Origin: Herbaspirillum rubrisubalbicans
GTDB taxonomy: Bacteria; Pseudomonadota; Gammaproteobacteria; Burkholderiales; Burkholderiaceae_D
Assembly (NCBI RefSeq): GCF_003719195.1
Contig: NZ_CP024996.1
Location: 2,356,001-2,420,000, forward strand
Direction: 5' to 3'
Length of the DNA stretch: 64,000 nucleotides
How positions within the stretch are numbered: position 1 is the first letter of the stretch; every line of letters begins with the position of its first letter. Under the pieces are notes generated by a model. That model saw only the letters and a list, made by a program, of their open reading frames with translations. It had not been told where the DNA came from and ran no database searches. This document shows, one piece after another, positions 8,669 through 16,471 of the stretch. A program made the position numbers and the translations under genes.

Positions 8669-9165
8669 ACCGAATCCAGAACTTCGGCGCTGTGGTGCTG
8701 GCCCTCTGCCTGGGCCTGATTGGCGGCTACCTATGGGGTGGCCACCGCCAGGCGCAGATCGATGAGGGCAGGGAGGCGACGGTTAGCGAGCTGCACGCCA
8801 TTGCCCTGGCCAGCGCCACCGAACGTTACCGAGAGGCAGAGCGGGGAGGCCAGCAGGCCTTCGCCAACATGACGGCCGCTCTTCAAAAGGAGAAAGACAA
8901 TGCAAAAAAACGGATGGATGTTTTGCGTGATGAGCTGCGCACTGGTGCTGTGCGCCTGTCAGTCGCCGTCGACGCGGCTAGTGCAGCCACCGCTGCCCAA
9001 GCTGCCGCCGCTGGAGATCGAGAAGCGCGAGCCGACCTTCTGCCAGCGGCTGCTGGGCGAATTCTCGATTTCGCCCTCGAAGGCGATGACATCGTGCGGG
9101 ACCTCAACGCCTGCATCGACAAGTACCACCGCGCAGAGCAGGTGATCGAACATGCAGGAATGTAG
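8665..9165 (+). CDS. Rz-like inner-membrane spanin
   Basis: 166 aa. N-terminal membrane anchor about residues 8-26 (Gly/Leu-rich) followed by a long charged helical/coiled-coil periplasmic domain (AERYREAERGGQQAF, LQKEKDNAKKRMDVLRDELR). This is the i-spanin layout; it pairs with the outer-membrane lipoprotein encoded in another frame within the same DNA (8900-9145). Spanins fuse inner and outer membranes in the last step of lysis. ATG 8665 overlaps the endolysin stop. Confidence 0.82.
   Translation: MNRIQNFGAVVLALCLGLIGGYLWGGHRQAQIDEGREATVSELHAIALASATERYREAERGGQQAFANMTAALQKEKDNAKKRMDVLRDELRTGAVRLSVAVDAASAATAAQAAAAGDREARADLLPAAAGRILDFALEGDDIVRDLNACIDKYHRAEQVIEHAGM
8900..9145 (+). CDS. Rz1-like outer-membrane spanin lipoprotein, nested in Rz
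   Basis: 81 aa in a different frame inside the Rz gene. ATG 8900 has AAGGAGAAA at 8886-8894, a good ribosome site. Signal peptide of ~19 residues ends in a lipobox L17-C18-A19-C20, so Cys20 would be lipidated; the next residues are Pro-rich (VQPPLPKLPPLEIEK), as in Rz1 proteins. Nested Rz/Rz1 is a known spanin architecture. The C-terminal ~25 residues are Ser/Thr-rich and may just reflect the other frame. Confidence 0.78.
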   Translation: MQKNGWMFCVMSCALVLCACQSPSTRLVQPPLPKLPPLEIEKREPTFCQRLLGEFSISPSKAMTSCGTSTPASTSTTAQSR

Positions 9166-9191
9166 TTAGGTGGGGGTATGGCCGGTCGTGA

Positions 9192-9938
9192 TCAAATCTT
9201 CTTCACGGGTGGTATTTCATGTTCCTTTACGATGGCTTGAAGCGCTTTTACGATCTGCTTGCATGTCATGAAATGTACTATTCCGGATCTCTGATTTCCT
9301 CTGGTGAGCATGCCGGAGAAGCAAGGAAGGGTCACGATATCGTCTAAGTGAGAAAGCTGAAAAACAGGTGATCCACTAAATCCGTCAAAGGAGGGAAATT
9401 TCTCTGCATTGTTGACCGTGAGTCCGTGGAGCCCACTATCTGACAGGTTTCCGTCAAGTAGAAATGCATCTCCTGTCACGCCAACGCTATGAATCTGCTT
9501 TTCGGAGTATTCGCGTAACTGATGTGGATAGCCACGAAAGGCATAGTTGAAGTTAGGGTTTAAAAGTGTAAAGCTGTCGTCGATCGTAATTTTTGCTGGA
9601 TAGGTGGCTCCGAGCGACCCGATATCGAGCTGATCGGCGTCGATCTCCAGAATAGTTATGTCTGATAGCTCTTCGTCAGTTCCACCGTGAGGCAATAACT
9701 CAAAACGGCGGTTGAATGGCAACATTCTGGCTTGTTTTGGATCATATTGTGCTGCCAGCTGGGTAACTGTGTAACTCTTGAAATAAGTGTGCTTTGCGGT
9801 GATCACAAAATAACGCTCATAAAAGTCGGCGATAAAGCAACTCCCTAAAACAGAATAGGGAAACTGCTTGTCGTTGTTTATTGCAATTAGGGGACGCACG
9901 CAAGTGAACACATCCATTAACGGTCGAAAATCACTCAT
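9192..9938 (-). CDS. Trypsin-like serine protease, prophage cargo
   Basis: 248 aa from the ATG at 9938; the frame stays open to a TTG at 10151 (319 aa) and neither start has a good ribosome site, so the N-terminus is uncertain. Chymotrypsin-fold signature: strand GSCFIADFYERYFVITAKHT with His50, SDITILEID with Asp93, and GFSGSPVF with Ser188 (equivalent to GDSGGP), all in the right order and spacing. No signal peptide or membrane segment is seen, so it is probably cytoplasmic. It is read opposite to the lysis genes and has AT-rich codon use unlike the tail genes, as expected for late-acquired cargo. Trypsin-like domains act as effectors in several anti-phage systems; that role here is inference. 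Confidence 0.75.
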   Translation of the reverse strand: MSDFRPLMDVFTCVRPLIAINNDKQFPYSVLGSCFIADFYERYFVITAKHTYFKSYTVTQLAAQYDPKQARMLPFNRRFELLPHGGTDEELSDITILEIDADQLDIGSLGATYPAKITIDDSFTLLNPNFNYAFRGYPHQLREYSEKQIHSVGVTGDAFLLDGNLSDSGLHGLTVNNAEKFPSFDGFSGSPVFQLSHLDDIVTLPCFSGMLTRGNQRSGIVHFMTCKQIVKALQAIVKEHEIPPVKKI

Positions 9939-10510
9939 TCGGGTCAGACTAATAAGTGGGGTTAGAGGGCGAGCACGGACCTGTTGAGGTAAAGCTTTTG
10001 GCTCATCTCCCACTGACCGGCCTAAGAATTCCCGCAACGCGGTTCCTTCGATACGTCGTATTGAGGGGCTGTATTTTCGTGACAAGTCTAGTTCATGCCT
10101 TAGACTAGGCGAACTGTGTTTGTATACAGTGTTTTTACTGGCGTGAAGCAAAAATCAATGTGCCATCTGGACTTAGGGCGCAGATTTTCGAAGAGCTACG
10201 ATTGCTATGCGTGCAAAATCCGACGCCTGAAATGCGGGCTACGCTATGGAAAATCTGGCGTTTGAAGCAGTGTATTTGGGATTTCCATGAGATCGTATTC
10301 TTCTTTAGCGAAGGACGCTGACGGCAGGCCGATTGGTCTAGGAATGTTGAGGGGCTCTATGACGTGTGAGATGGGCGGGACTTGCCCGCCGATAGAGTTG
10401 GTGGTGCCGACTGCACCCGATGGGGCGGCGTAGTTGCGGACAAGAATGTGCGCTTCCTCTTCGCTTCCATCGTCCTCTATAATTCTCTGCACTAAAGAAC
10501 GGGTGGGGCC
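9939..10510. other. AT-rich divergent spacer between protease and FRG gene
   Basis: Contains the possible N-terminal extension of the protease (9939-10151, minus strand) and a weak 82-residue ORF (10244-10492, minus). Probably holds the promoters of the protease and of the FRG gene; I cannot assign -35/-10 boxes with confidence. Confidence 0.5.
10244..10492 (-). CDS. Hypothetical small protein (weak)
   Basis: 82 aa with a GTG start and no clear ribosome site. The sequence is acidic at the start (IIEDDGSEEEAH) and Pro/Ile-rich later; no recognised domain. It lies divergently from the FRG gene, 18 bases away. Amino-acid composition is protein-like, but evidence that it is expressed is thin; it may be chance. 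Confidence 0.3.
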   Translation of the reverse strand: MQRIIEDDGSEEEAHILVRNYAAPSGAVGTTNSIGGQVPPISHVIEPLNIPRPIGLPSASFAKEEYDLMEIPNTLLQTPDFP

Positions 10511-11203
10511 ATGAAAAAAAAGACAATTAAGACACTTCAGACTTTTATTAGAGCTACATTGAGCGAAAATAAACAGCAGATTTTTCGTGGGCAGGAGAAC
10601 GCGGAATGGTCTATTACTGCTGGCATCGGGCGCTCATCAATCAACTTCGCGAGCGCCAAGACTCTCAAAAGTAAGGCACTAGCTGAAAGAAAGGCGATAA
10701 TTTTATTCGAGGAACGGTCTCATCTCATTCGAAAGCATCATCCCGCCAACGAATTGGAGATGATGGCATTGGCACAGCACTATGGTTTGCCCACGCGGCT
10801 TTTAGATTGGACACTGAGTCCACTGGTAGCTCTCTTCTTTGCGGTTGAGAGCCTGGCACCAACACCTGGCGTGGTCTACATGCAGGCACGGCATGATGAA
10901 GTTTTGAGCCATAAATCTGTTCCGAAGGACCCCTTCGAGATCGACAACGATATGCTCTATGCTCCTCCATGGATTGACGCACGAATCCAGGCGCAACAGG
11001 GAGTCTTTATACTCATGAAAAACCCTTACGAGCCTTATCAGGAAGAGTCACTTACTGCATTTGTTATTCCGGCAGATGCAAAAAAAACAATTAAACGCGA
11101 GCTCTGGCGCATGGGGATGCATGCCGGAATCGTCTTCCCTGGGCTGGACGGATTGGCGAAGTATATTACCGCCCTTCGTTTCAGCGGCAGCATACTCGAC
11201 TAG
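10511..11203 (+). CDS. FRG-domain protein, prophage cargo
   Basis: 230 aa. The FRG domain is named after its F-R-G motif: here IFRGQ (residues 24-28) followed by an aromatic W33, and the family's second block AQHYGLPTRLLDWT (88-101) and SPLVALFFAVES. No signal peptide or membrane helix. A GGGTGGGG lies just upstream of the ATG. FRG domains are found in phage-encoded and defence-associated proteins; biochemical activity is not established to my knowledge. The AT-rich codon use matches the neighbouring protease rather than the tail genes. Together with that protease it forms the cargo between lysis genes and integrase. Confidence 0.85.
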   Translation: MKKKTIKTLQTFIRATLSENKQQIFRGQENAEWSITAGIGRSSINFASAKTLKSKALAERKAIILFEERSHLIRKHHPANELEMMALAQHYGLPTRLLDWTLSPLVALFFAVESLAPTPGVVYMQARHDEVLSHKSVPKDPFEIDNDMLYAPPWIDARIQAQQGVFILMKNPYEPYQEESLTAFVIPADAKKTIKRELWRMGMHAGIVFPGLDGLAKYITALRFSGSILD

Positions 11204-11233
11204 TCAACAACTCACACGAAAGAAATAACGAAC

Positions 11234-11254
11234 GCGTAACTTTTGGCGTAACTT
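11234..11254. repeat. Short direct repeat downstream of FRG gene
   Basis: GCGTAACTT occurs twice, 12 bases apart (11234-11242, 11246-11254), upstream of the small ORF at 11320. Could be a binding site pair; may be chance in AT-rich DNA. Confidence 0.3.
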
Positions 11255-11319
11255 CTCGTTGCGGATGTTTGTAGTCATAGGTGGCTAAGACCGATGCATC
11301 ATGGATTATTGGAGGAAAC

Positions 11320-11490
11320 ATGCAAGACACTCTCGAAAAAGCCCAGGCAGCAGCCAACAAATTGAAGCAACCGATGTATGTTTTCCGCTCGAAGAACTTA
11401 AATGGTCAGGAAATTAGCTGGTTTGGCCCAAATGAGAAAAATAATGGCCCGACCGGTGAGTTGTACAGAGTCGTTGAGCCACAGGGATGA
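11320..11490 (+). CDS. Small hypothetical phage protein
   Basis: 56 aa. The ATG at 11320 is chosen over an in-frame GTG at 11281 because a perfect GGAGG (11311-11315) lies 4 bases upstream. Predicted N-terminal helix (LEKAQAAANKLK) and then a compact Gly/Asn/Pro-rich segment with YVFRS and SWFGP. No homologue recognised. It is followed by a strong inverted repeat that may terminate it. The ribosome site makes it more credible than its length suggests. Confidence 0.6.
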   Translation: MQDTLEKAQAAANKLKQPMYVFRSKNLNGQEISWFGPNEKNNGPTGELYRVVEPQG

Positions 11491-11544
11491 GTGCAGCGAC
11501 CTAGTGGGTTGTCTGAGCCATTAGAAATTACAAAGGTAGAGCAT

Positions 11545-11572
11545 CTGGCCGGTTGCTGACGCAACCGGCCAG
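11545..11572. terminator. Convergent stem-loop between small ORF and integrase
   Basis: Perfect 12-bp inverted repeat CTGGCCGGTTGC / GCAACCGGCCAG with a 4-base loop, located between two convergent genes. The following T-run is poor (TCATTGTTTGG), so it is terminator-like rather than canonical. Confidence 0.55.
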
Positions 11573-11593
11573 TCATTGTTTGGCAGCCGGCAT

Positions 11594-12826
11594 TCAGGCT
11601 ACGGCTGTAATGAGCCTGGGTCTGGATGCATCTGCCACGAGCTGGTCGATGTAGTCTGACCAAGCTTGCATGATCTTGATACGCTCATCGATCCACTTGG
11701 CGCGGTCGTAGGCCGCATCGTTCTTATTGTCCTTCGCGTGAGAGAGTTGTAAGTCGACTACGCGATATTCGAACTTAAGTTGCTGCGTCAGGACCCCAGT
11801 GGCTAGCGAACGGAAGCCATGTCCCGTCATTCTGCCGTGATACCCCATTCGCTTGAGAACCCCCAGGATTGCCCCCTCAGATAGATGGTCCTTCGGGTCG
11901 CGCGCGTTCGGGAACACATAGTGATTGCGCCCCGTGAGGGCCTCCATTTCCTCTAGGAGCGCGGTGGCCTGCCAGGAGAGTGGCACAATATGGTCTCGTC
12001 TCTTCTTCATTCGCTCGCCCGGAACAACCCACAATGCTTTATCGCGTTTCCACTCATCCCACGGCATGGCGATCAGCTCTTGTGTCCGCACGAAGGTACG
12101 CATCATCAACCAGAAGCCACAACGCACTGCTGGCGTCCAGCGGCCGTGTAATTGCATCTTGACTACCTCCCGAATGAACTCGGGAAACTCTTCGACCTCA
12201 ATGGATGCGAAGTGTCCCTTGACTGGTTTTTTTACCAGATCCTTCAGGGCATCGGCCGGATTGACTTTCGTGTCGCCACAGGCGATTGCGTAGTTGAAAA
12301 TGCGCGCCAGCATGCCACGGGCGCGGCCGGCCAGTTCGATAGCGCCGCGCTTCTCCATTTCTCGGATCACATGCAGGATCCGTTTCGGCGGCATGTTGTC
12401 GATGGGGTCGTTGCCGATGTGGGGGAAGACGTCGGTCTCTAGGCGGTGGAGATATTCCGCAACTGAGCCGGCTCCCCACTCCCCGCTACCGGCCATGTGA
12501 GTGTGCCATTCCATTGCGACGGCCTTGAACGTGCGCGCAGCCGCAGCGATCTTGATCAACTTGTCTTGTTGTTTGGCCAGACCGGGGTCAATGCCGTCCT
12601 TCAGGCGTCGACGCGCATCAGTCCACTGGTCGCGCGCGTCGGCCAGGCTTACTTCCGGGTAGACGCCGAGGGAGAGAGATTTTTGTTTGCCGGCGAATCG
12701 GTAAGCGCCGCTCCAGTATTTGCTGCCATTGGGGTGGCAGATCAGCACCAGGCCTTTGCCATCGGAGAGCTTGTATTGCTTGTCTTGGGGCTTGGCGGTG
12801 CGGCAGGCAAGGTCGGTCAGGGCCAT
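11594..12826 (-). CDS. Tyrosine-recombinase integrase, P4/CP4-57 type
   Basis: 410 aa from ATG 12826 (start MALTDLACRTAKPQDKQYKL, the usual start of this family; the frame continues upstream to 12922 but that adds no family sequence). N-terminal DUF4102-type arm-binding domain, core-binding domain ~110-200, catalytic C-terminal domain with R in FWLMMRTFVRTQEL, the HGFR box (TGHGFRSLA) and a terminal Tyr in AAYDRAKW. Catalyses site-specific integration and excision; the adjacent tRNA-Ser 3' end is the presumed attachment site. Appears intact. Confidence 0.93.
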   Translation of the reverse strand: MALTDLACRTAKPQDKQYKLSDGKGLVLICHPNGSKYWSGAYRFAGKQKSLSLGVYPEVSLADARDQWTDARRRLKDGIDPGLAKQQDKLIKIAAAARTFKAVAMEWHTHMAGSGEWGAGSVAEYLHRLETDVFPHIGNDPIDNMPPKRILHVIREMEKRGAIELAGRARGMLARIFNYAIACGDTKVNPADALKDLVKKPVKGHFASIEVEEFPEFIREVVKMQLHGRWTPAVRCGFWLMMRTFVRTQELIAMPWDEWKRDKALWVVPGERMKKRRDHIVPLSWQATALLEEMEALTGRNHYVFPNARDPKDHLSEGAILGVLKRMGYHGRMTGHGFRSLATGVLTQQLKFEYRVVDLQLSHAKDNKNDAAYDRAKWIDERIKIMQAWSDYIDQLVADASRPRLITAVA

Positions 12827-12919
12827 TTGTTGGTGAAAGTTTTCTGACGGTGATTTTTCACCAGCAAATCTACCAACAAAAATTCCGGATGTAAATGAAC
12901 GTTGCCGAACACCAGAGAA

Positions 12920-12958
12920 CAAAAAAGCCGCTCTAACCCAGGGGCAGAGCGGCTTTTG
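12920..12958 (-). terminator. Terminator downstream of tRNA-Ser
   Basis: Long stem AAAGCCGCTCT / AGAGCGGCTTT with an ~11-base loop and A-rich left flank, i.e. a T-run in minus-strand transcripts. It lies 33 bases past the tRNA 3' end, in what should be prophage DNA or a long att core. Confidence 0.7.
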
Positions 12959-12990
12959 CGAACAACTACGAACTTCTTAAAACATTCTGT

Positions 12991-13084
12991 TGGCGGAGAC
13001 GGAGGGATTCGAACCCTCGATACAGGTTTAAGCCCGTATGCTTCCTTAGCAGGGAAGTGCCTTCGACCACTCGGCCACGTCTCC
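12991..13084 (-). tRNA. tRNA-Ser (GCT anticodon), prophage attachment site
   Basis: 94 nt including encoded CCA. Acceptor stem GGAGAC/GTCTCC, D-arm GGCCGAGTGG, anticodon arm CTTCCCTGCTAAGGGAAG with GCT, long class II variable arm, T-arm GGGTTCGAATCCC. The prophage lies at its 3' end, the usual target of P4-type integrases, and the gene remains complete. Confidence 0.95.
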
Positions 13085-13228
13085 ACACTGCAGGCTGTTA
13101 TCGCATTGCTGCGTTGCCTCAGCGAAGACCGAGATAATATCTTCTCATTTGCATCCGGTCAACAGTCGTCTGGCAAATAATTACTGTTTTTTCACCGGTG
13201 CCGTCTTCGCTGCGGCGGGTCGTGCAGA

Positions 13229-14482
13229 TTACTTGGCGCTGTCCAGATCAAAGGCCTTGTGCAGGGCGCGCACGGCCAGTTCCATGTACTTTTCGTCGAT
13301 CAGGACCGAGATCTTGATTTCCGAGGTGGAGATCATCTGGATGTTCACGCCTTCTTCGGACAGGGTGCGGAACATCTGCGAAGCGATGCCCACGTGGCTG
13401 CGCATACCCACGCCTACCACCGAGACCTTGGAGACCTTGGTGTCGCCATTGATGGCGGCTGCACCGATATGCGCCTTGACGCTGGCGTTCAACACTTCCA
13501 CGGCCTTGGCGTATTCACCGCGCGGCACCGTGAAGGTGAAGTCGGTCTTGCCTTCCACCGACTGGTTCTGGATGATCATGTCCACTTCGATGTTGGCATC
13601 GGCCACCGGGCCCAGGATCTGGTAGGCGATGCCCGGACGGTCGGGCACGCCCAGCACGGTGATCTTGGCTTCGTCGCGGCTGAAGGCGATGCCGGTGATG
13701 GTTGCTTGTTCCATGTTCTTGTCTTCCTCAAACGAAATCAGGGTGCCGGAGGCGGCTTCTTCGGCCAGCGGCGTGAGCGGGTCGGTCAGCGACGACAGCA
13801 CGCGGGTCGGCATCTTGTAGTTGCCGGCGAATTCCACCGAGCGGATCTGCAAGACCTTGGAGCCCAGGGAGGCCATTTCCAGCATCTCTTCGAAGGTCAC
13901 GGTCTTGAGGCGACGGGCGTCGCTGACCACGCGCGGGTCGGTAGTGTAGACACCGTCGACGTCGGTGTAGATCAGGCATTCGGCAGCCTTCATGGCTGCG
14001 GCCACGGCCACGGCCGAGGTGTCCGAGCCGCCACGGCCCAGGGTGGTGATGTTGCCGTCGGCGTCCACGCCCTGGAAGCCGGTGATGATGACGACCTTGC
14101 CGGCATTGAGATCCTTGCGAACCTTGGCGTCATCGATGGAGCGGATGCGGGCCTTGGTGAAGGCCGAGTCGGTCTTGATGGGAACCTGCCAGCCGGCGTA
14201 GGAGACGGCTTGCTTGCCCAGCGCCTGCAAGGCAATAGCCAGCAGCGCCACCGACACCTGCTCGCCGGTAGAGGCCAGCATGTCCAGTTCGCGGCCGTCG
14301 GGCTGGGCCATGATTTCCTTGGCCATGCCCAAGAGGCGGTTGGTTTCACCAGACATCGCCGAGGGCACGACAACGATCTGATGGCCGGCGTCGTGCCATT
14401 TGGCAACGCGCTTTGCGACATTCTGGATGCGCTCGATCGAGCCCATCGAGGTGCCGCCGTATTTGTGAACGTATAAAGCCAT
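13229..14482 (-). CDS. lysC: Aspartate kinase
   Basis: 417 aa from ATG 14482 (start MALYVHKYGGTSMGS, the conserved kinase N-terminus). Phosphorylates aspartate, the first step to lysine, threonine, methionine and diaminopimelate. Kinase domain about 1-245 with KYGGTS and the RGGSDTSAVA block; two C-terminal ACT domains (about 265-410) mediate allosteric feedback by lysine and/or threonine. Length fits the monofunctional lysC type. The gene lies directly beside tRNA-Ser and far from the dapC-dapD-dapE cluster at 32-36 kb, with which it shares the lysine pathway. Confidence 0.96.
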   Translation of the reverse strand: MALYVHKYGGTSMGSIERIQNVAKRVAKWHDAGHQIVVVPSAMSGETNRLLGMAKEIMAQPDGRELDMLASTGEQVSVALLAIALQALGKQAVSYAGWQVPIKTDSAFTKARIRSIDDAKVRKDLNAGKVVIITGFQGVDADGNITTLGRGGSDTSAVAVAAAMKAAECLIYTDVDGVYTTDPRVVSDARRLKTVTFEEMLEMASLGSKVLQIRSVEFAGNYKMPTRVLSSLTDPLTPLAEEAASGTLISFEEDKNMEQATITGIAFSRDEAKITVLGVPDRPGIAYQILGPVADANIEVDMIIQNQSVEGKTDFTFTVPRGEYAKAVEVLNASVKAHIGAAAINGDTKVSKVSVVGVGMRSHVGIASQMFRTLSEEGVNIQMISTSEIKISVLIDEKYMELAVRALHKAFDLDSAK

Positions 14483-15010
14483 AGGGGATAAAAAAAGGTG
14501 GCCCGACTTTGACAAGAAACCCTTAGCTAGGCCGGAAGGAACAAACCCTTGACTTTACATGCGCAGCGCCAAAATCTCAAGGGAAAGCTTGATGTGGCTT
14601 GCTTCTGCCGGGATTCTTCCCGGATTCACCGAAAAATCGCCTTACCCGCCATTGACCGTCGGAAATGAGCATCCTGGGGCCCGTGCGTGCATGATTTGGC
14701 AGGCTTGTGGCGCTGGAATGCGAAGTCCATGCGGCAAAAAATGGGAGCCATGAAGGAAAGTGCAGGGAGTGAGGAGGGAAGCTGAAGGCTGGGGCACCAA
14801 CTGTCATGCGCCCGTTGATGAGTGGCGGCATGGCAGGTGGTGCTGCGGTACGGTGAAACAACGGTACTGCTTGGAACTACGGTGCGGCGGTTCAGACGCG
14901 TGCGGTCAGCATACGTTCGCGTTCATTCATGTACAACGCGGGGGATGCGCCGAGGCGGAACACTGCCTGTGCGACATCGGTCAATGCATCAACCGACAGG
15001 ATGGGACAGA
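14483..15010. other. 528-bp intergenic region upstream of lysC
   Basis: No convincing gene. Minus-strand frames here lack ribosome sites and family signatures. Holds a candidate lysC promoter near 14552-14580. I see no lysine riboswitch-like structure by eye. Confidence 0.5.
14552..14580 (-). promoter_or_regulatory. Candidate sigma70 promoter of lysC
   Basis: On the minus strand TTGAGA (14575-14580), 17-bp spacer, TAAAGT (14552-14557), about 70 bases before the lysC ATG. Good spacing, moderate box match. Confidence 0.4.
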
Positions 15011-15289
15011 TCAGGCGCCGTTGTACAGGCTTTGTGCTGCGCGATTGGCTTGCTGCAGTTGGTTCTGGACATCCTGGCGGCTCAACTTGGAGGGGGCCTG
15101 GCGCACCAGCGGGTACTCATTGCGCAGGGCGATCTCGTGGTTGGCTTGGGCGCGTTGCAGTTCTGCCTTGACGTCAGCACGGGTCTGGGTCGAGTGGAAC
15201 GGGGTTTCCGGCGGATACGGGGCTTCGGCCATGGCGGCGCCAGCAGCGGCTAGCAGGGAGGCGGCAACGACGATATTCTTGATGTTCAT
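15011..15289 (-). CDS. Small secreted protein, DUF4148 family
   Basis: 92 aa. Cleavable signal peptide (first ~21 residues, ending AAMA-EA) followed by a short mature region with the DUF4148 pattern: TRADVKAELQRAQANHE and a second LSRQDVQNQLQQANRA helix. Members are small periplasmic proteins common in Burkholderiales; function unknown. Ribosome site GAGGATTCATC precedes the ATG. Monocistronic. Confidence 0.8.
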   Translation of the reverse strand: MNIKNIVVAASLLAAAGAAMAEAPYPPETPFHSTQTRADVKAELQRAQANHEIALRNEYPLVRQAPSKLSRQDVQNQLQQANRAAQSLYNGA

Positions 15290-15539
15290 GATGAATCCTC
15301 TTTGAGTCAGTGGTGGATCGGGCTTCCCCGGATGCCGGCGAGTAAGGCTTGAAAAGCGGACTGCAAAGCACTCTCCTGGTGGGAAAGTTCACTCGTGGGC
15401 GATCTGGCGAAGTCGGTCGGCAGGGTTATGTTGCGTGGCGCCAACCGATGGAAGAAGTGTAAATATTGCGAAGTCAAAGAGAAATGGGTCTAATCGGAAT
15501 TGACTATTTCTCTTTATGGAACAATCAGGGGCTTGAAAA

Positions 15540-16451
15540 ATGGATCGCTTGCAATCAATGCGGGTGTTTGCCAAGGTGGTGGAGCAGGGCAGTTTCGTGC
15601 GGGCAGCCGAGTTGCTGGACATTTCCAATGCCGTGGCGACCCGTTTCATCGCCGATCTGGAGGCGCACCTGGGTACGCGGCTGCTCAATCGCTCCACCCG
15701 GCGTCTGTCGCTGACCGAGGCCGGGCAGGCTTACCTGGAGCGGGTGCGCATGATCCTGGCCGAGGTCGATGACGCCGAAGCCCTGGTGTCACTGGAGACC
15801 AAGCGGCCGGCCGGTACCTTGGCCATCTATTCCAATGCCGGTTTCGGCCAGTCGCAACTGGGCGAGATGCTGGCCGCGTATGCCGAGACCTATCCCGAGG
15901 TGGCGCTGGATATCAACTTGTCTGATCGTTCCATTGATCTGGTGGAAGAGGGCATCGACATCGGCTTTTTCAGCAGTATGCAAAAGTTCGATGCCAGCAT
16001 GATCGTGCGTCAGTTGGGCGTGGCCCGGGTGATCCTGTGCGCCTCGCCCGCCTATCTGGCGCGTCATGGTGCGCCGGAGCAGCCAGAAGACCTGTCGCGC
16101 CATAGTTGCCTGAACTTCTCCCATGAATATCTGCGCCATCACTGGCACGTCAATACTGAGGCGGGGGTGATGGACGTGCCCATCGTCAGCAAGGTGGTTT
16201 CCAATAGCGGCGTGTTGCTGCGCGACCTGGCGCTGGCCGGCATGGGCATCGTGCTGCGGCCTTCCTATTCGCTGGGCGATGACCTGCGCTGCGGTAAGCT
16301 GGTGCAGGTGCTGCCGGACTTCGATATGGGCCAGGTGGTCATTTCCATGGTCTATCCGAGCCGGCGACTGTTGTCGGCCAAGGTGCGCAGCTTCGCCGAT
16401 TTCGTCAGCGCCCGTTTTCCGCATCCGGAGACCGACCCCTGGCTGACCTGA
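15540..16451 (+). CDS. LysR-family transcriptional regulator
   Basis: 303 aa. N-terminal winged HTH (DRLQSMRVFAKVVEQGSFVR, then LEAHLGTRLLNRSTRRLSLT) and a C-terminal substrate-binding-type effector domain (~90-295). The HTH subtype resembles the CrgA/DsdC-like group widespread in Burkholderiales. Divergent from the DUF4148 gene with ~250 bp between; LysR proteins usually regulate a divergent neighbour, so DUF4148 or the upstream gene could be a target. No effector can be deduced. Confidence 0.92.
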   Translation: MDRLQSMRVFAKVVEQGSFVRAAELLDISNAVATRFIADLEAHLGTRLLNRSTRRLSLTEAGQAYLERVRMILAEVDDAEALVSLETKRPAGTLAIYSNAGFGQSQLGEMLAAYAETYPEVALDINLSDRSIDLVEEGIDIGFFSSMQKFDASMIVRQLGVARVILCASPAYLARHGAPEQPEDLSRHSCLNFSHEYLRHHWHVNTEAGVMDVPIVSKVVSNSGVLLRDLALAGMGIVLRPSYSLGDDLRCGKLVQVLPDFDMGQVVISMVYPSRRLLSAKVRSFADFVSARFPHPETDPWLT

Positions 16452-16471
16452 GGCTGGTGTGCCGAGGTTGC

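Larger units (their letters stand above)
1..12990. mobile_element. Prophage, right-hand part (Mu-like tail, lysis, cargo, integrase)
   Basis: Continuous phage block: tape measure C-terminus, Mu-type baseplate genes in the Mu order, collar-domain tail fibre, lysis cassette, an AT-richer cargo segment, and a tyrosine integrase whose gene lies against the 3' end of tRNA-Ser. The tail genes resemble phage Mu, but integration is by a P4-type integrase at a tRNA gene, the mosaic arrangement known for SfV-type phages. The left end (head genes, repressor, attL) is outside the window. The right boundary is inferred from the tRNA 3' end; the att core probably overlaps the tRNA. Whether the prophage is still inducible cannot be judged from this end alone, but every late gene seen is intact. 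Confidence 0.9.

Noticed and set aside
10338..10526. 62-residue minus-strand frame before the FRG gene
   Set aside because: Overlaps a slightly better frame, Arg/His/Ser-rich composition and no ribosome site.
14577..14861. 94-residue minus-strand frame upstream of lysC
   Set aside because: No ribosome site, Pro/Ser/His/Phe-rich, no family features; treated as intergenic.
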